Source: Physcia stellaris
Lineage: Eukaryota > Ascomycota > Lecanoromycetes > Caliciales > Physciaceae
Assembly: GCA_018902385.1 (NCBI GenBank)
Contig: JABSSW010000047.1
Span: 124,001-188,000 of the forward strand
Length of the DNA: 64,000 bases
Direction of reading: 5' to 3'
In this document: positions 10,849 through 21,799 of the stretch, one piece after another
Layout: each line of letters begins with the position of its first letter
How positions within the stretch are numbered: position 1 is the first letter of the stretch
Notes under the pieces: generated by a model
Databases searched by the model: none
Seen by the model: only the letters and a program-made list of their open reading frames with translations
What the model was told of the DNA's origin: nothing
Made by a program: the position numbers and the translations under genes

Positions 10849-11262
10849 GCTATGCAACCCTTTGAGCTTATCAGAAAGAAGCTCGTCGCTGGGGGCCAGA
10901 CCACAATCATCCAATGACCAGCACCGCCATCCGGTACCTCCCTCTAATCTCCCTCAAACACCACGGCATCACTTTCGTGAGCGCGCTCAAAGCCGCCTGG
11001 GCACTCGTGCTCTCGAAGCAAGCCAGCACGCCCGACGTAACCTTCCGCCATCTCGTCTCTGGCCGCAACGTCCCATTCCCTGGTATCGACCAGGTCGTTC
11101 TACTCCCGCTGATGGAGGTGTGAAGATCGAAATGGGATATAGCATGATAGCCCGCATTTTGTTCAGGAATCGCGGGCGGAGGGGATGCTTAATAAGCTTT
11201 GTCGGTTTTTGGAGGTGTTTGAGAGCGATGTTCATGGGGCTGTGGAGCATTTTGATTGTTAG
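10849..11262 (+). pseudogene. relic of a terminal NRPS condensation domain
   Basis: Directly after the NRPS stop the same frame reads AMQPFELIRKK, which looks like a T-to-C linker, then stops again at 10915. In another frame 10914-11123 encodes VSALKAAWALVLSK, then DVTFRHLVSGRNVPFPGID. This matches the C2 domain of the same protein (FMQVAWGLVLSR, then DVTFGFLASGRDAPVKDLD). After 11120 come VKIEMGYSMIAR and, after another frame change, FLEVFESDVHGAVEH (11185-11262), which resembles the end of a C domain. The N-terminal half with the HHxxxDG motif and the middle are missing. I infer a lost C-terminal condensation domain, perhaps a fungal cyclising CT domain. Confidence 0.75.
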
Positions 11263-12939
11263 ACTGCTTTCGTGCTCGAGCATCGGATGTGTCGTTGGAA
11301 TGGTAGGGCTGTATATGGACTTGCGAGGGCGAGGACGGCAGGTTACGATAACAGTATGTATGTAAAAGACTTGAGATGAAGAGATAGATTAACCCGACCC
11401 AAAACCCCCCCTTTTGGAATTTATATTCCGACTATGATTGTATTCTCATGCGACGGTATGACACTAATGGCTCCACTAGCTTCTACGGCCAGTGAAGACT
11501 CCAGAAACGCATACACGCACCTACCACATGTACCAGGCTTTAGACGGCCTAAGGGGTCACCGGCGCCCTCCCCCTCCCTCTCCCCTATAAGAGAATCACC
11601 AGCACAGCCTACACAATTCCAGCTCAGGAATTGAGCGACATAGACACTACCTTGGTCTGAATCCCAAGGTAGCATCAAGCACTATTCTTTGGCCCGGACA
11701 TCGAGCACTATCAAGTCATCAAGCCAAACACAATCATCTCTAACATCCTGAGCTCCGAGTCCGAAAATCGACAAGCTATACTCTGTGACATGTAGCAGAA
11801 ACTAATTATATCAGCAGTATGTGTCTAGAGCTACTTAGGACGCCGCGGTGTGGAAAAGGCACTTAGAGTCAAAGGAAAATCAAACAAACATGGCGATATC
11901 CAGATCTCGTCGCCTGCTGAAATCGCATAATCCGTCAACGCAATTGGCCTAAACGCTGTTCTGTAGACTTGGTATCTGCTGTTGATGAGCATTGGCAAGG
12001 ACCGTCATGAAATCAGCCGGCATCTGAGTGGAGGTGGAAAGTAAGTAGCTGGAGATGATCGTCGAAGAGCCGGTTAGTGAGTTGAGAATATACGGTATGC
12101 AGGAACCCACGAAGACAGTGGCTGTTCGGGACCTCGAATAAGCTCAGTGTTTTCTACCAAATCGATGCCCTCATGATGTGCACGAGGTTCTGGAGTATTA
12201 TTTGTCGGTTCGTGCTTTAGTCCAACAGCATTGGGGGTTTCTCACGTGCTCCTGTGTCTCTTAGGGATATCAGTACGTCTCTTGCTGACCCTGACCCTGT
12301 AAGCTTCTTGTCCAAGTCAGTACTGAATTGTTGGGAGTCCTGTCCAAGGATTTCTCCATCTTGACCAGACGCTTAGCTCTTAGCTTCAGATGAAATTCTC
12401 GTTTACCATGGCGACCTCTTCCCGCGGATGCCCTTCTGGTAAAAAGGCGAGAAACCGCACCTCTCTCTATCTCGCCGTTACTCCGCGGCCTGTAAGCGTC
12501 CACATCGTATTTCGAATGAGATTGCAGGACTTGTCGGGAAATCTTGTGCTTTGAGGTCCAGACGCAGGAAATCATGTGAGGAGTATGGAAAGGATCGTCA
12601 TCATCGAAAGATAAAGAGAGACAGGTGAGGAACGAGGATGATTTAAAGAAAACCGATTGAGGATCGCAAATAGGGAAAGAGCAAGATACATGAATTCCCT
12701 GACGGGGACGACCAAGTTAATTTGTTCTGCGAATTAGAATTCCTCGGATTTCTTTGCCTCCTTTATCGTGATGCAGCTAGGCTACTTGCATGGATCTACA
12801 GTGTCCTTAGGCTTCGACCTCACTGACCGCCTTTGCTGTCTTTTCTGCTCCTTGTTTCACTTTCCACTCGTCATAGTTCCTTGGACTTGCTAACTCTCAA
12901 CGTATCACTGCACGGAGAAAGATATACTGTTCAAGTAAG
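11263..12939. other. gene-free stretch
   Basis: No supported gene. The longest frame (12270-12575, minus) is rich in Arg, Ser and Lys without any domain or splice signals around it. A C/T-rich tract lies near 11565-11585. Nothing else stands out. Confidence 0.4.
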
Positions 12940-13992
12940 ATGAAGAAAGAAATCTTTTTCGCCTTTCTGCCCGATGATGGATACTTCTTCTCGAGTCCCC
13001 CGAGCTGTCGGTAGTAGGTCCCTCGATTTCTAGTATGGGATTGATGGCAATCTGACTAGTGTTGTTCATAGTATTGGTTTAAGTCCCATAGAACGCGATG
13101 GAGGGAAACACGAGGGAGGAAAACGCGTCCTCATGCACCAATGGATGGCCAAAAATAGTCTTGGTCATCACTTTATATGCTACGTCGCACAAAATCGGGA
13201 CGTTCATTGCTGTAAGACATCCTTCTGACATGTCTAGCTCTTGTTTTTGACATCTTTCATTTCACGAAATCAGCCCATAGTTTTGCCTTGCGTGAGGCCC
13301 ATCCCGGACTGATAGAGTGGTTTCTCACTCGTCACAAGCGTGTAGTCTTTGGTCCAGGCCTGTCGTACATCGCATGGCAGTCTATGGGGAATCACATGAT
13401 TGGTAAAGAAGCACCGACATCGGTGAAAGAGCTAATCAATTCTGCCCACACGTTGTACACCTCGATTCGACTTGTAGCTTTGGGGGTGCAAGGCGCTTAC
13501 ATCATTATCTGGGAGAATGGGATGATGCGATGGGACTTGAAAGATCAGTATGCAGCGCTTGATAGTATCTTGATGAACTGTGATGGTGAGGATGTCAGTG
13601 TACGTACTGGATCCCTTGGCAGCCCCAATCCTTGCAAATGCTGAAAACCAGAATCTTACGCATATGTGTAGTTCATCGCGATCAATCCGAACCGCGCCGG
13701 CGATTACTTTGTCTACTTTGATAAGAACAAATTGGCCATGTTCCAAGTATCCGAGGCTTTTGGTAAAGATATGGACGAAGTTCTTCGCGCTGAAGGCATC
13801 CGCAGCCAGGCCATTGTTAGGCGCAAGGAAACGAAGTCGACGCCTCAGAGCTACGCGAACCCGCCTGCTATGCCTGCGGCTGTTCAAAGTTCTGGTTTTC
13901 TCAACGGCATTGCGATGAGTGTTGGTGTGGGAGCAAACCTCGTGACTATTGGTACCACTTTGGCTGGTTTGGCAAGTTGTACAATTATGTGA
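12940..13992 (+). CDS. unrecognised protein with C-terminal CaaX box, four exons
   Basis: Predicted exons 12940-13010, 13072-13211, 13274-13599 and 13672-13992 keep one frame and give 285 aa. All three introns are 61-72 nt with GT and AG ends; intron 1 has a CTGAC branch site. The protein starts MKKEIFFAFLPDDGYFFSSP, has no signal peptide, and has a body rich in aromatic residues and His (exons 2-3) with a segment LDSILMNCDGEDVS. A Gly-rich hydrophobic tail (FLNGIAMSVGVGANLVTIG) leads to the last four residues CTIM, a fit to the CaaX prenylation motif; a Met at X favours farnesylation. I do not recognise the family. A membrane-anchored role is an inference from tail plus CaaX. The start codon is chosen because it is the only ATG that joins the exons in frame. 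Confidence 0.65.
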
Positions 13993-14614
13993 ACCGTTTT
14001 ATGGCTTCTCACAAGACCTTCACTCCCCTAACAATCATCATTCTTTGTGCTTGGTATTGTATGAGTCTATCTGTTTCTCGGGTTATGTTGTACACCGTGG
14101 GTGCGTGTTCCAACCTTGTAAAGCCATAATAGTATTCCAAAGCTTTAGGAAAGGGGAAATCCTTACAAAACAAGAAGCCTTACTTGCCTGTCATCGTCGT
14201 GTGCATAGTGCTCTCAGCTCCCATTCAGACCGTGCACAGTAAGAAATTTATGTGTATTGCTGAAAATACCTGGTTGACGTTGATTTCTGGCCACCTAGGA
14301 ATGTTAGAGAAAAAATTTTGGTGTCAGAAATCTGTAACGATCTTGATATTGAAAGAACATGGTCGAGAACTGCTCTAATAATGATTGCTTCTTCTTCGCC
14401 CAGTCATCATAGAATTAAGCATGAATCATTATTGTTAGCAGGCTAATGGCTTTCGCTTCTATGCACGAAAGAACTTCCAGGCGGTTTGCGACAGGCGCAC
14501 CTGCAGGCGGCTTGACATCCGCCAATCCTTCAGGACCTTGGTATATGAATATTGCGCGGATGCTCGTCATGTTCGGAACGATTGACCTTTGAAAATTCAC
14601 CATCAGCCATCAGC

Positions 14615-15194
14615 ATGCTCGCACTATTTCTTCTACCTGCGCTAGCACTAAGTGCCACCATACCACACCGGCCAATCGATCACAGCATAGAACTTGCCTT
14701 ACTGGCCCACAAAAAGTACTTCTACTCCACACAAAAGCAGCCATCATTGACTATACTGACCAGCCAATAGCGTATCCGGCATAACTCTCCCGCAAACGTG
14801 GGTTCGACCTTATCCGGTCCCAGGCACCGACCTTCTGGCGACGTACGAAAAGCTGCGCGAACCATCCCCATCACCGTATCCAACGGCGGATGCCCAAGGA
14901 GCTTTATCACGACTGATACACCAACTAAGGGTTCGTGTAGCCAATGAAGGGGGTGACGTTAAGCTAGAGATCTGGGGCAACGTCAGTTTTTTCGGTAGAG
15001 CTGAAGCAAACGCATGGGGCACGAATGGATTAATAACCCTCAAGGAGGCGATCGATGCTCTTCTGGGGCTATGGGCTCATGAAAGGTCACTGGATCTTGG
15101 CGGGCATTGGGAAAATGCACTTGGGAAGATTTACTCGAGGGTGAGTTGGCAGAGGAGGGAGCCTATAGCGATGGTGCTAGTAAGAGCTGTCTAA
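14615..15194 (+). CDS. small secreted protein
   Basis: Two predicted exons, 14615-14715 and 14771-15194, separated by a 55 nt intron (GTACTT to AATAG, CTGAC branch about 14 nt before the acceptor), give 174 aa. The N-terminus MLALFLLPALALSA is a signal peptide. The mature part has YPVPGTD followed by a run DAQGALSRLIHQLRVRV and, later, LITLKEAIDALLGLWA. It resembles a widespread group of lineage-expanded ascomycete secreted proteins of unknown function, in which a PVPGTD-like motif precedes two helical blocks; that assignment is from memory of the pattern. There are no Cys residues in the mature part. No single start-to-stop frame exists without the intron, so automatic calls may miss it. Confidence 0.65.
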
Positions 15195-15690
15195 CGGAGC
15201 TGTGAAAATTCTGCTACTACTAGAATAGAAGCAGGCAATGGCCAGAGTGAAGAGGCGTAAAAAGGAGAATTAAGACTGACGGTTTCTCCACCGATTACTT
15301 TCGTTCGGATTTCACTACCTGTATCTTGCCGCGGGAAGATAGCTGGAACATCTCAACTCGAAATGTTTGCAGGACTAATCCAGACTGACGGATGCAGGTG
15401 AGCAGGCCTCGTTCACAACATCAATATCCGCGATGAATGTTATGATGCTGCGCCACACGCTAGCAGCCCTGATTCGCGTTGGCGCGTAGAGTCCCCTATG
15501 ACGTCATAGCCCTGTCCATGAAATGTCCCTTCACTCATAACAATTATACGTTTGCAAACTCTTCCACCTTTACTGTATCAAACATCCCGAGAAACCACAG
15601 CTGTTACCCAAATCACAATTCACGTCTATTAGATCTCCTTCTCTACTGCAAACTGCTCCATATCACATCCACCCCCTCTAAACCTCCAAG

Positions 15691-16389
15691 ATGGGCTTTC
15701 TCGATCCAGTATACAATGGCGTCAACACCGTCATAGCAGGCGCAGGCTCCGTAGCCGGTGGAGCAGTATCATCAGGTAAACATCCTCCCTCTCCCCCATT
15801 CAACCCCCCAACCCCCACCCCCCTCCCTCAAGCAAACAACCACCAACTAACATCCCCTCCCCACCCCCCAGTCGGCAACGGCATCTCCGCCACAGGCCGC
15901 GGCGTCGGCGACTCCATCACCAACGTCGGCACCTCATGGGGCGACTACGCCAAAGACACCGGCAACTACATCATGGACGCGACCAAAGGCAGCGGCTCGC
16001 GCACCGGCACGCGCAGCAACCCGCTCGGCCTCGAGCGCTCCCAGAACGCGGCTATCAACTACGGCATGAACAGCGCGGGCACCTATCGACCCACCCCGCG
16101 GAGCAGGCCGCAGGTTCCGGCGAAGAAGCCCAGTACGGCGAGGCCTGCTGGGGTTGGAGCTGGCGCGGCGAAGAAGCCTGCGGCGGCGGCGAAGAAACCC
16201 GCTGCGGGAGGGGCGGGGGTGGCGGCGAGGAAACCGGCAGCCGCTCCTGCGGGGGCGCCGAAGAAGCCGGCTGGGGGGCCTAGTAAGGCTCCTGCGGCGG
16301 GTGGGCTTACTAGTGGCAAGACGAGGGTTAGTGCTGCTTCGAGGCCAAAGGCTAAGGCTGGACCTGCGGCGGCGGCGAAGAAGAAGTGA
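15691..16389 (+). CDS. Ala/Lys/Pro-rich tail protein
   Basis: Exons 15691-15775 and 15872-16389, with a 96 nt C-rich intron (GTAAAC, CTAAC branch, CCCAG), give 200 aa. Residues 1-70 form a Gly/Ser/Val-rich region (MGFLDPVYNGVNTVIAGAG, then GRGVGDSITNVG and WGDYAKDTGNYIMDAT) that reads like a short amphipathic repeat. From about residue 100 the chain is a low-complexity series of KKPAA, AAKKPA and ARKPAA blocks ending AAAAKKK, similar in composition to histone H1 tails. Similar short proteins occur in many Pezizomycotina without a known role. The tail is basic and could bind DNA, RNA or membranes; this is inference. Without the splice the frame would include a Pro-rich translation of the intron. 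Confidence 0.8.
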   Translation: MGFLDPVYNGVNTVIAGAGSVAGGAVSSGKHPPSPPFNPPTPTPLPQANNHQLTSPPHPPVGNGISATGRGVGDSITNVGTSWGDYAKDTGNYIMDATKGSGSRTGTRSNPLGLERSQNAAINYGMNSAGTYRPTPRSRPQVPAKKPSTARPAGVGAGAAKKPAAAAKKPAAGGAGVAARKPAAAPAGAPKKPAGGPSKAPAAGGLTSGKTRVSAASRPKAKAGPAAAAKKK

Positions 16390-16784
16390 TCAGCGATGAG
16401 TTTGCTGTGGGGCGGAACGTAGGAGGGGCATGATCTGTAATATTTATTGCTTGCTAGAGCAAGGCCCAGTGGTCTCAGGATATATATTGTCTTGGGATAT
16501 TGTATGATTAAAAAGCAAATCATTGTTAATGGCTTCTCCTTGGTACAATTTTAAAGCTCTCCCAGATGAGTTCCCTACTGGTTACCGGCTGTCTGGACAC
16601 GGGGCCGCTTTGATGCTTTTGCCTAGTCATCTGGATGCATCCAATGCGCACCAAGTCTACATCACTCAAGCACTAACGCCCATGGCGAGCAACTAATAGG
16701 ACAACAACCCGGAGAGAGCCATAAGTAAAGTATCTCCAGTCACCGAAAGCTCGCCCATCTTCAACTTTGCATTGCTAATCGCCA

Positions 16785-18064
16785 TCAGAGAAATCTTCCA
16801 AGGACACTAAACGGCAAAAACGAGTCCGCCGACTCCTCCCTGGTCCTGTATAGCATCGGATACATATACGCCGGCCACGACCAAGACAGAAAGAACAAAA
16901 CCCATCCATAACCAACAAAAATCGTCCAACGAGGCATAGGGCTAGAACCAAGCCACCAATCTACATAGACCGCCCTTACAGCCTCTTCAACCCAAATGCC
17001 CAGCACTTGCGTACAGAAGAATCTTACAGCCCCAGAAGCACGCCACGGAATCCCGGCAGATAGATCTATCGTAGCGTGCAAAAGGCCTGAAAGGAGAAAA
17101 ACGAGGAAGAAACACAACTGACGTCCCACATATGACGTTTTAGGTAACTTCAAGAGGTCGAAGACAACAAATTGGGCAGACACGGACGTCTTCTCCCGAT
17201 TATTCTGCTGCCAGACCCTCCTAAATGTCAAGCTTCAATCAGCGTACGAACAGCCCAAGCAGGAATTTACGATGCACCTTACCCCCAGAACCGACGAACA
17301 GTGTACGCATCACCGACATCGCCAAACAACGGCCGCCAATACAGCGGTTGACTCAAACCCGATCCTACAAACACGATGGCGAGAAGGCTATAGACCCCCT
17401 GCTGGGAGCAAAACACCCCGAGCCCAGAACCCAGGGTGCCAAAGATCCTCATGGCGATTTCTTGGCTTGATACCTGCCTCAGCCGCGTCCAAAAGAGGAT
17501 TTTGGATGGAGCGAAGAATAGGGCGTTTATTTCTGGGTCTGCGGCCAGGCCGAGGAGGTCGAGGGTGAGATAGCATGATATCAGCGAGAGGAAGTGGCGG
17601 CGGAGGAATACGCTTCGAGGAGGCACGTAGCTTGGGTTTTGGGATGAGAAGTGGGGTACGTTCCTTACTTCGCGCAGGGTGCCGCTCCAGCGGCATGTAA
17701 AGGTGGCTTGGAGACCGGACTTGAATTGGCTCCGAAGGCTGCGGATTGGTTCTCCTTTTTTGTAGTTTATGTCTTTGTTTACAAATCGAGTCCAGGGTCC
17801 ACTCATATCTTTCTTCGAGATATCTCGGCGTTCTGAGATTACGGTTGCGACGAAATGTAATAGAAAGGTGGTTGAATATCCGCCAACTAGAGCTGCCCAG
17901 GAGGAGCGGTGGAGATACTGCATGCATCGGGGGACTATCAGGGCGCTGCAGAGCGTGAGCAGGGGTGTAGCAGTGAGTCTGATCCAAGATCTGGGAGTCG
18001 TGGAACCTAGTATCGTAATAGTGGCTAGCAGTTGCGCTGCGAAGAGTAGTAATGGATTCAGCAT
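16785..18064 (-). CDS. wax-synthase-like membrane O-acyltransferase (MBOAT_2)
   Basis: Two exons, 18064-17283 and 17220-16785, joined across a 62 nt intron (GTAAGG, TTTAG), give 405 aa. The splice rebuilds the family motif RRFWGRVWQQ, which confirms it. The N-terminal half has several hydrophobic segments (MLNPLLLFAAQLLATI and others). RPLFGDVGDAYTVRRFWG and then FFLVFLLSGLLHATID follow the wax-synthase/TRI7-type pattern, where the His of SGLLH is the likely catalytic residue. In fungi this family transfers acyl groups, often acetyl, to alcohol groups of small molecules or lipids at the ER membrane. The substrate cannot be read here. It lies 6 kb from the NRPS; a link to it is possible but unsupported. 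Confidence 0.85.
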
Positions 18065-18979
18065 TGCCGTTCGTGACTTGTAGGGTACTGTAGCAACAGG
18101 TGTACGCTATTGAGACTGTTGGGTAGCCTGATCATATCTTAGAGCAGTAATATGACTTGCTCTTGCTATGATTAGATCCGAGAGAGTCGTTGTGTGACAA
18201 TCCGTTATTGTTTGACATGAATATTGATAATTTCATCGGGTGCTTCAGAGGATCTTCTTTCTATAAGTACGCTGTCATCTTGCATATTGCTCAGAATAGT
18301 GTTCCATGAGCTGGAAGGAGTGAGAGATCACTCTGCCTTGACGTTCGTGGGGCAGCCAGATGTTCCAAAGGCGACTTCGCTACTGATGTGTCGATAGTGT
18401 GAGGGACTTTGTAAAGTACCCCTTTGAGTATGTATTACTGGGCCCGATGTCCCTCTCTCTTCCTGTGCTGGTAGACAACAAAGGGGTTCTGAAACTTCCC
18501 ATGGATGTGTACTAACTACTCCGTACTGCGTACTGATTGATTATGTGGTTTGGTGGTTCATTAGATAAGCACTCGAAGCGCACGGATCGTAATCCGCTGA
18601 TCGGCTAACGCCAACCGAGCCAATCATCTAACCGTTTCTTCCCACAAGTTCTAGTGCCAAGCATTGTTTACGAGTCGCGCTGATCTGGTGACATCTCGTT
18701 CATTGACATTATTGACCAATCCTCCTTTCCTCCCTGGCCTCCAACATCAAAAAGGTGGTTGTAACAAACAAGTGCCCAACAAGTAGCCATACCAACAAGA
18801 GAGAGGATCCCGAGATAGACGCGTAGGTAAGCTGTCTCATGCAAGCGCGTGTCTTTAACCGGGCAGGCTGGCTAATGGATGATGAGCAGATTCATTCAGC
18901 TGCCTGGAGTACTTCCTCTACTCATACCTTCCGTTTACACTCGGAGTTTCCAGTGTCACGGCTGAATATTGCACTCTTC
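18065..18979. other. intergenic, probable promoters of the flanking divergent genes
   Basis: No gene or repeat seen. The frame of the F-box gene is open from an ATG at 18839, but that extension has no domain. This region lies between the start of the acyltransferase (minus) and the F-box gene (plus), so it should carry both promoters. Confidence 0.4.
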
Positions 18980-20269
18980 ATGTTTCCCATACTTGATCTT
19001 CCTAACGAGTTGCTGCATCGCATAGTGTATCTGGTGCAATGGTCTGACCTTGTAGCGTTCGCTTTGTCATGCAGGACTATCCATATCTGCTGCCGAGTGG
19101 CGCTGAGAAAGCGTCTCGCTCTCAGGAAATACTCAAATCTCACGTTTGGTCGCTTTGACCGCATCAGCTATCGCTATGACAATACAGATTGCGATGACAA
19201 AAACAATGCTCTGTTACTCCTAGGCAGTATATTAGAGGAGCCTGACGTGGCATGTTGGCCACGCTCGATACGCTTAGGGAGTTGTTGTGACGAAGGCGAA
19301 CCTGTCATTGACCAAGACGAACTGACTTGGGAGAAAATGCAGCACGTTGTTGCGCGACACTCAACTGGACTGAGAAAAATAATCGATGAATGCATATTCA
19401 TCCCCGAAAAGGACAAGGAAAGCACATTCGAGTCGCTATGTAAACCTACCGGCGAAGTAGTGGCCGTACGCCTGCTTATTACCCTTCTACCCAATCTCCA
19501 ATCTATCGCGTTTGAAGGCAAGATTCGTCGTCTTCCGATACTTGCCAAAGCAGTAGAGAGGATCGCGATAGCTAACCGCGATCCTACCTCTCCTTGTCAT
19601 AACAAGGCCCTCGTACATCTATCAAAGATCTCCGTGGGATCAGAAGACGTGGATTCGCAAGAGAGTCCATGCATTTATGGACCGTTTGCTATGTTACCTT
19701 CTCTAAAGAGTATCCAGGGCTACCGAATCGATGTGGAATCCATCACATGGCCCCACAGTTTCCATGATTGGACCTCGAACGTATCCGAAATCGATATCAG
19801 AGAGAGCGCCGTATGGGCAGCGGCCTTTAGTGAGCTTATCAGAGGTATTTCAGCCCTCAAAAAATTTACTTACCATTATGCCGGTACTTGGACCGAAGAT
19901 GAAGACTACGATCCCGCAGGCATAATGGCCGCGCTTCGCCAGCATGCTGCTCACAGCTTGGTATCTCTTGACATGGTAGCGGACCAAGAGGATCTGGAAT
20001 GTCACGAGGAGCCAGAGGATCAACATGTAGGTTCATTGCGAATGTTTCAGGTGCTGAAGGATGTTCGCCTCGAAGAGATGGCTTTCCACTTCCGCATCAG
20101 GGTTCCGCTTGACAATGTGCAAGCTTTAATGGACGAGTATGAGGTTCTTACAGAGGAAGACGACGAAGACTCCACGGAAGAGAACGAATGGGAAGATGGA
20201 TGTGAACGACTGGTAGACATTCTACCAGCTTCTGTCCAAACCTTTCAATTGAGACAATACTCGAGATAA
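18980..20269 (+). CDS. F-box protein, interrupted by an in-frame stop
   Basis: The ATG at 18980 gives MFPILDLPNELLHRIVYLV, a good F-box start, followed by FALSCRTIHICC. An ATG at 18839 is in frame but adds 47 residues without a domain. The F-box binds Skp1 in SCF ubiquitin ligases; the rest (about 380 residues) is the Leu-rich, acidic substrate part typical of fungal F-box proteins, ending with an acidic stretch (TEEDDEDSTEENEWED) near 20150-20200. The TAA at 20267-20269 ends the frame, but the same frame stays open for 63 more codons with a plausible continuation. One base change from CAA (Gln) would restore continuity. The shortened protein may still work. Confidence 0.8.
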   Translation: MFPILDLPNELLHRIVYLVQWSDLVAFALSCRTIHICCRVALRKRLALRKYSNLTFGRFDRISYRYDNTDCDDKNNALLLLGSILEEPDVACWPRSIRLGSCCDEGEPVIDQDELTWEKMQHVVARHSTGLRKIIDECIFIPEKDKESTFESLCKPTGEVVAVRLLITLLPNLQSIAFEGKIRRLPILAKAVERIAIANRDPTSPCHNKALVHLSKISVGSEDVDSQESPCIYGPFAMLPSLKSIQGYRIDVESITWPHSFHDWTSNVSEIDIRESAVWAAAFSELIRGISALKKFTYHYAGTWTEDEDYDPAGIMAALRQHAAHSLVSLDMVADQEDLECHEEPEDQHVGSLRMFQVLKDVRLEEMAFHFRIRVPLDNVQALMDEYEVLTEEDDEDSTEENEWEDGCERLVDILPASVQTFQLRQYSR

Positions 20270-20458
20270 TACATGGACCCCGAAGTCATTATGGCGCTCT
20301 TCGAAGGTATGGCAATTCAAAGAGAAAAGCTGCCGGCATTGAACACTATTCGCTTTGAACATGTATACGTTGACCTTTTCGAGTCCAACATAGTGACCGA
20401 ACTGAAAGACGCCGGACTATGTATTGAAAATGTGGTACCGCACGTTGAAAACTTCTAG
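20270..20458 (+). pseudogene. C-terminal continuation of the F-box gene beyond the stop
   Basis: This is in the same frame as the F-box gene and directly follows its TAA. It encodes YMDPEVIMALFEGMAIQREK and then LPALNTIRFEHVYVDLFES, ending at TAG 20456-20458. The LPALNTIRFE segment is of the kind seen near the end of fungal F-box proteins. No splice signals could skip the stop. It is read here as the severed end of the gene above. Confidence 0.65.
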
Positions 20459-21799
20459 ACGAGCAGAGCATTAGGGGACCCAGTACCTACCGATCTCGTA
20501 GAGCGACGCAATTATCCGAGTCAGCCTATTTCTTAATCGTGGAAGCGGCGACCTACACAACCTTACTGTCGACATGAACAGGCGCCACCGGGGCTTGATG
20601 AACAGAGCTTTGGTTGGTGGACTCTAGTGCTCAATTTCTCCATCTCATTGCAATATTGGAGCATGTTCAATTCCTGCTTCCGGGAAAACACTAGAGTCTC
20701 ATATTTATTGCAAAAGTTATTGTGTTGGAGCTTCCGCCAGCAACTATGTCATAGTACAGTCACATAGAATGAGAGTCGTTCTCATGTCAGCCAATTCGGG
20801 CACCTAATTTGGTTTGACACACGCCGTATAACGAGAATTAGAGGAGAATTGAAGAGCTTTCGAGTAGGATACCATCGAGCAGGTAGATTCCCATATGTAC
20901 TGCCCACTCAACCAATGTGATCGGTAATTCTCAAACCTGGCCACACGCGTCGTAGGTCAGTGAGAATAGTTGGGAGACTAAACGTGCGATTGATGGTGGA
21001 GTATTCTTTAGACCATTTTCGTATCCGTTCCTTTCATAGCCGTCAAGGGACTGGTGCATTCGTCCGTTGGCTGAGTAGTAACAAATGTAAGTTGTTTGGA
21101 CTGCGTACTGAGAGGACGTGCCACGCAATCGACCCATCACCAAAAGATGATTAGAATGGTTTCGCCGTGGATGTTGCTCCTGTTGAAAGGTCGTTCATGG
21201 TAGGTTCACATAGATTTTCCACGACTCTCGGAAGTCCCTCTTGACAACCATCGTCTAGATATACTAAGCCACTGACTCCGCGGAAACTAAATGAGCAGCG
21301 AACAAGACTCCTAAAAGCCTAGCATGCAGCAAGCCTCGAAAAATGATCCCGTCTACTTCTTATGTCTCAATTTCTCAACTCCGCAGCGACCTCGACCAAA
21401 GGGAATTCCAATGACTACTAGCTGACTCCCAATGCAGAACCCGTCGACCGATTTAGGATCACAATGCTAGTACCATCGCAAGTATCCTCCAAACCCCTAC
21501 TCGACATCCACCATCCCAACGTGCCATAGACCCGTACATTGGGCTCCGCAACTGCTAGAATCCTAGCTCAGAGGCTATAGAAATGCCTGCAGACTCCTGG
21601 CCTAAAGCTGTCTTGACCCCTTCAACTTGACAGAGACGCTGCATGTGGGGCGGTTCCCAGGTCAGTAAGAAGCGAAGGTAGGCTCATAGATCGTCCCTAA
21701 CGAGCTAGCAAAGCCTTTGATCGACTTTTGGTGGGCCGGTAGCTGCGCTGCCAATTTCTGCTTGCTGATGGATCATACGTTCTCGTCAAATGAGCATTT
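20459..21799. other. gene-free stretch
   Basis: No supported gene, RNA or repeat. Open frames are below 75 codons with no domain. Confidence 0.4.

Noticed and set aside
2746-18064. A biosynthetic cluster of NRPS plus acyltransferase
   Set aside because: Three unrelated genes and several kb lie between; no regulator or transporter is near. Possible, but not supported.
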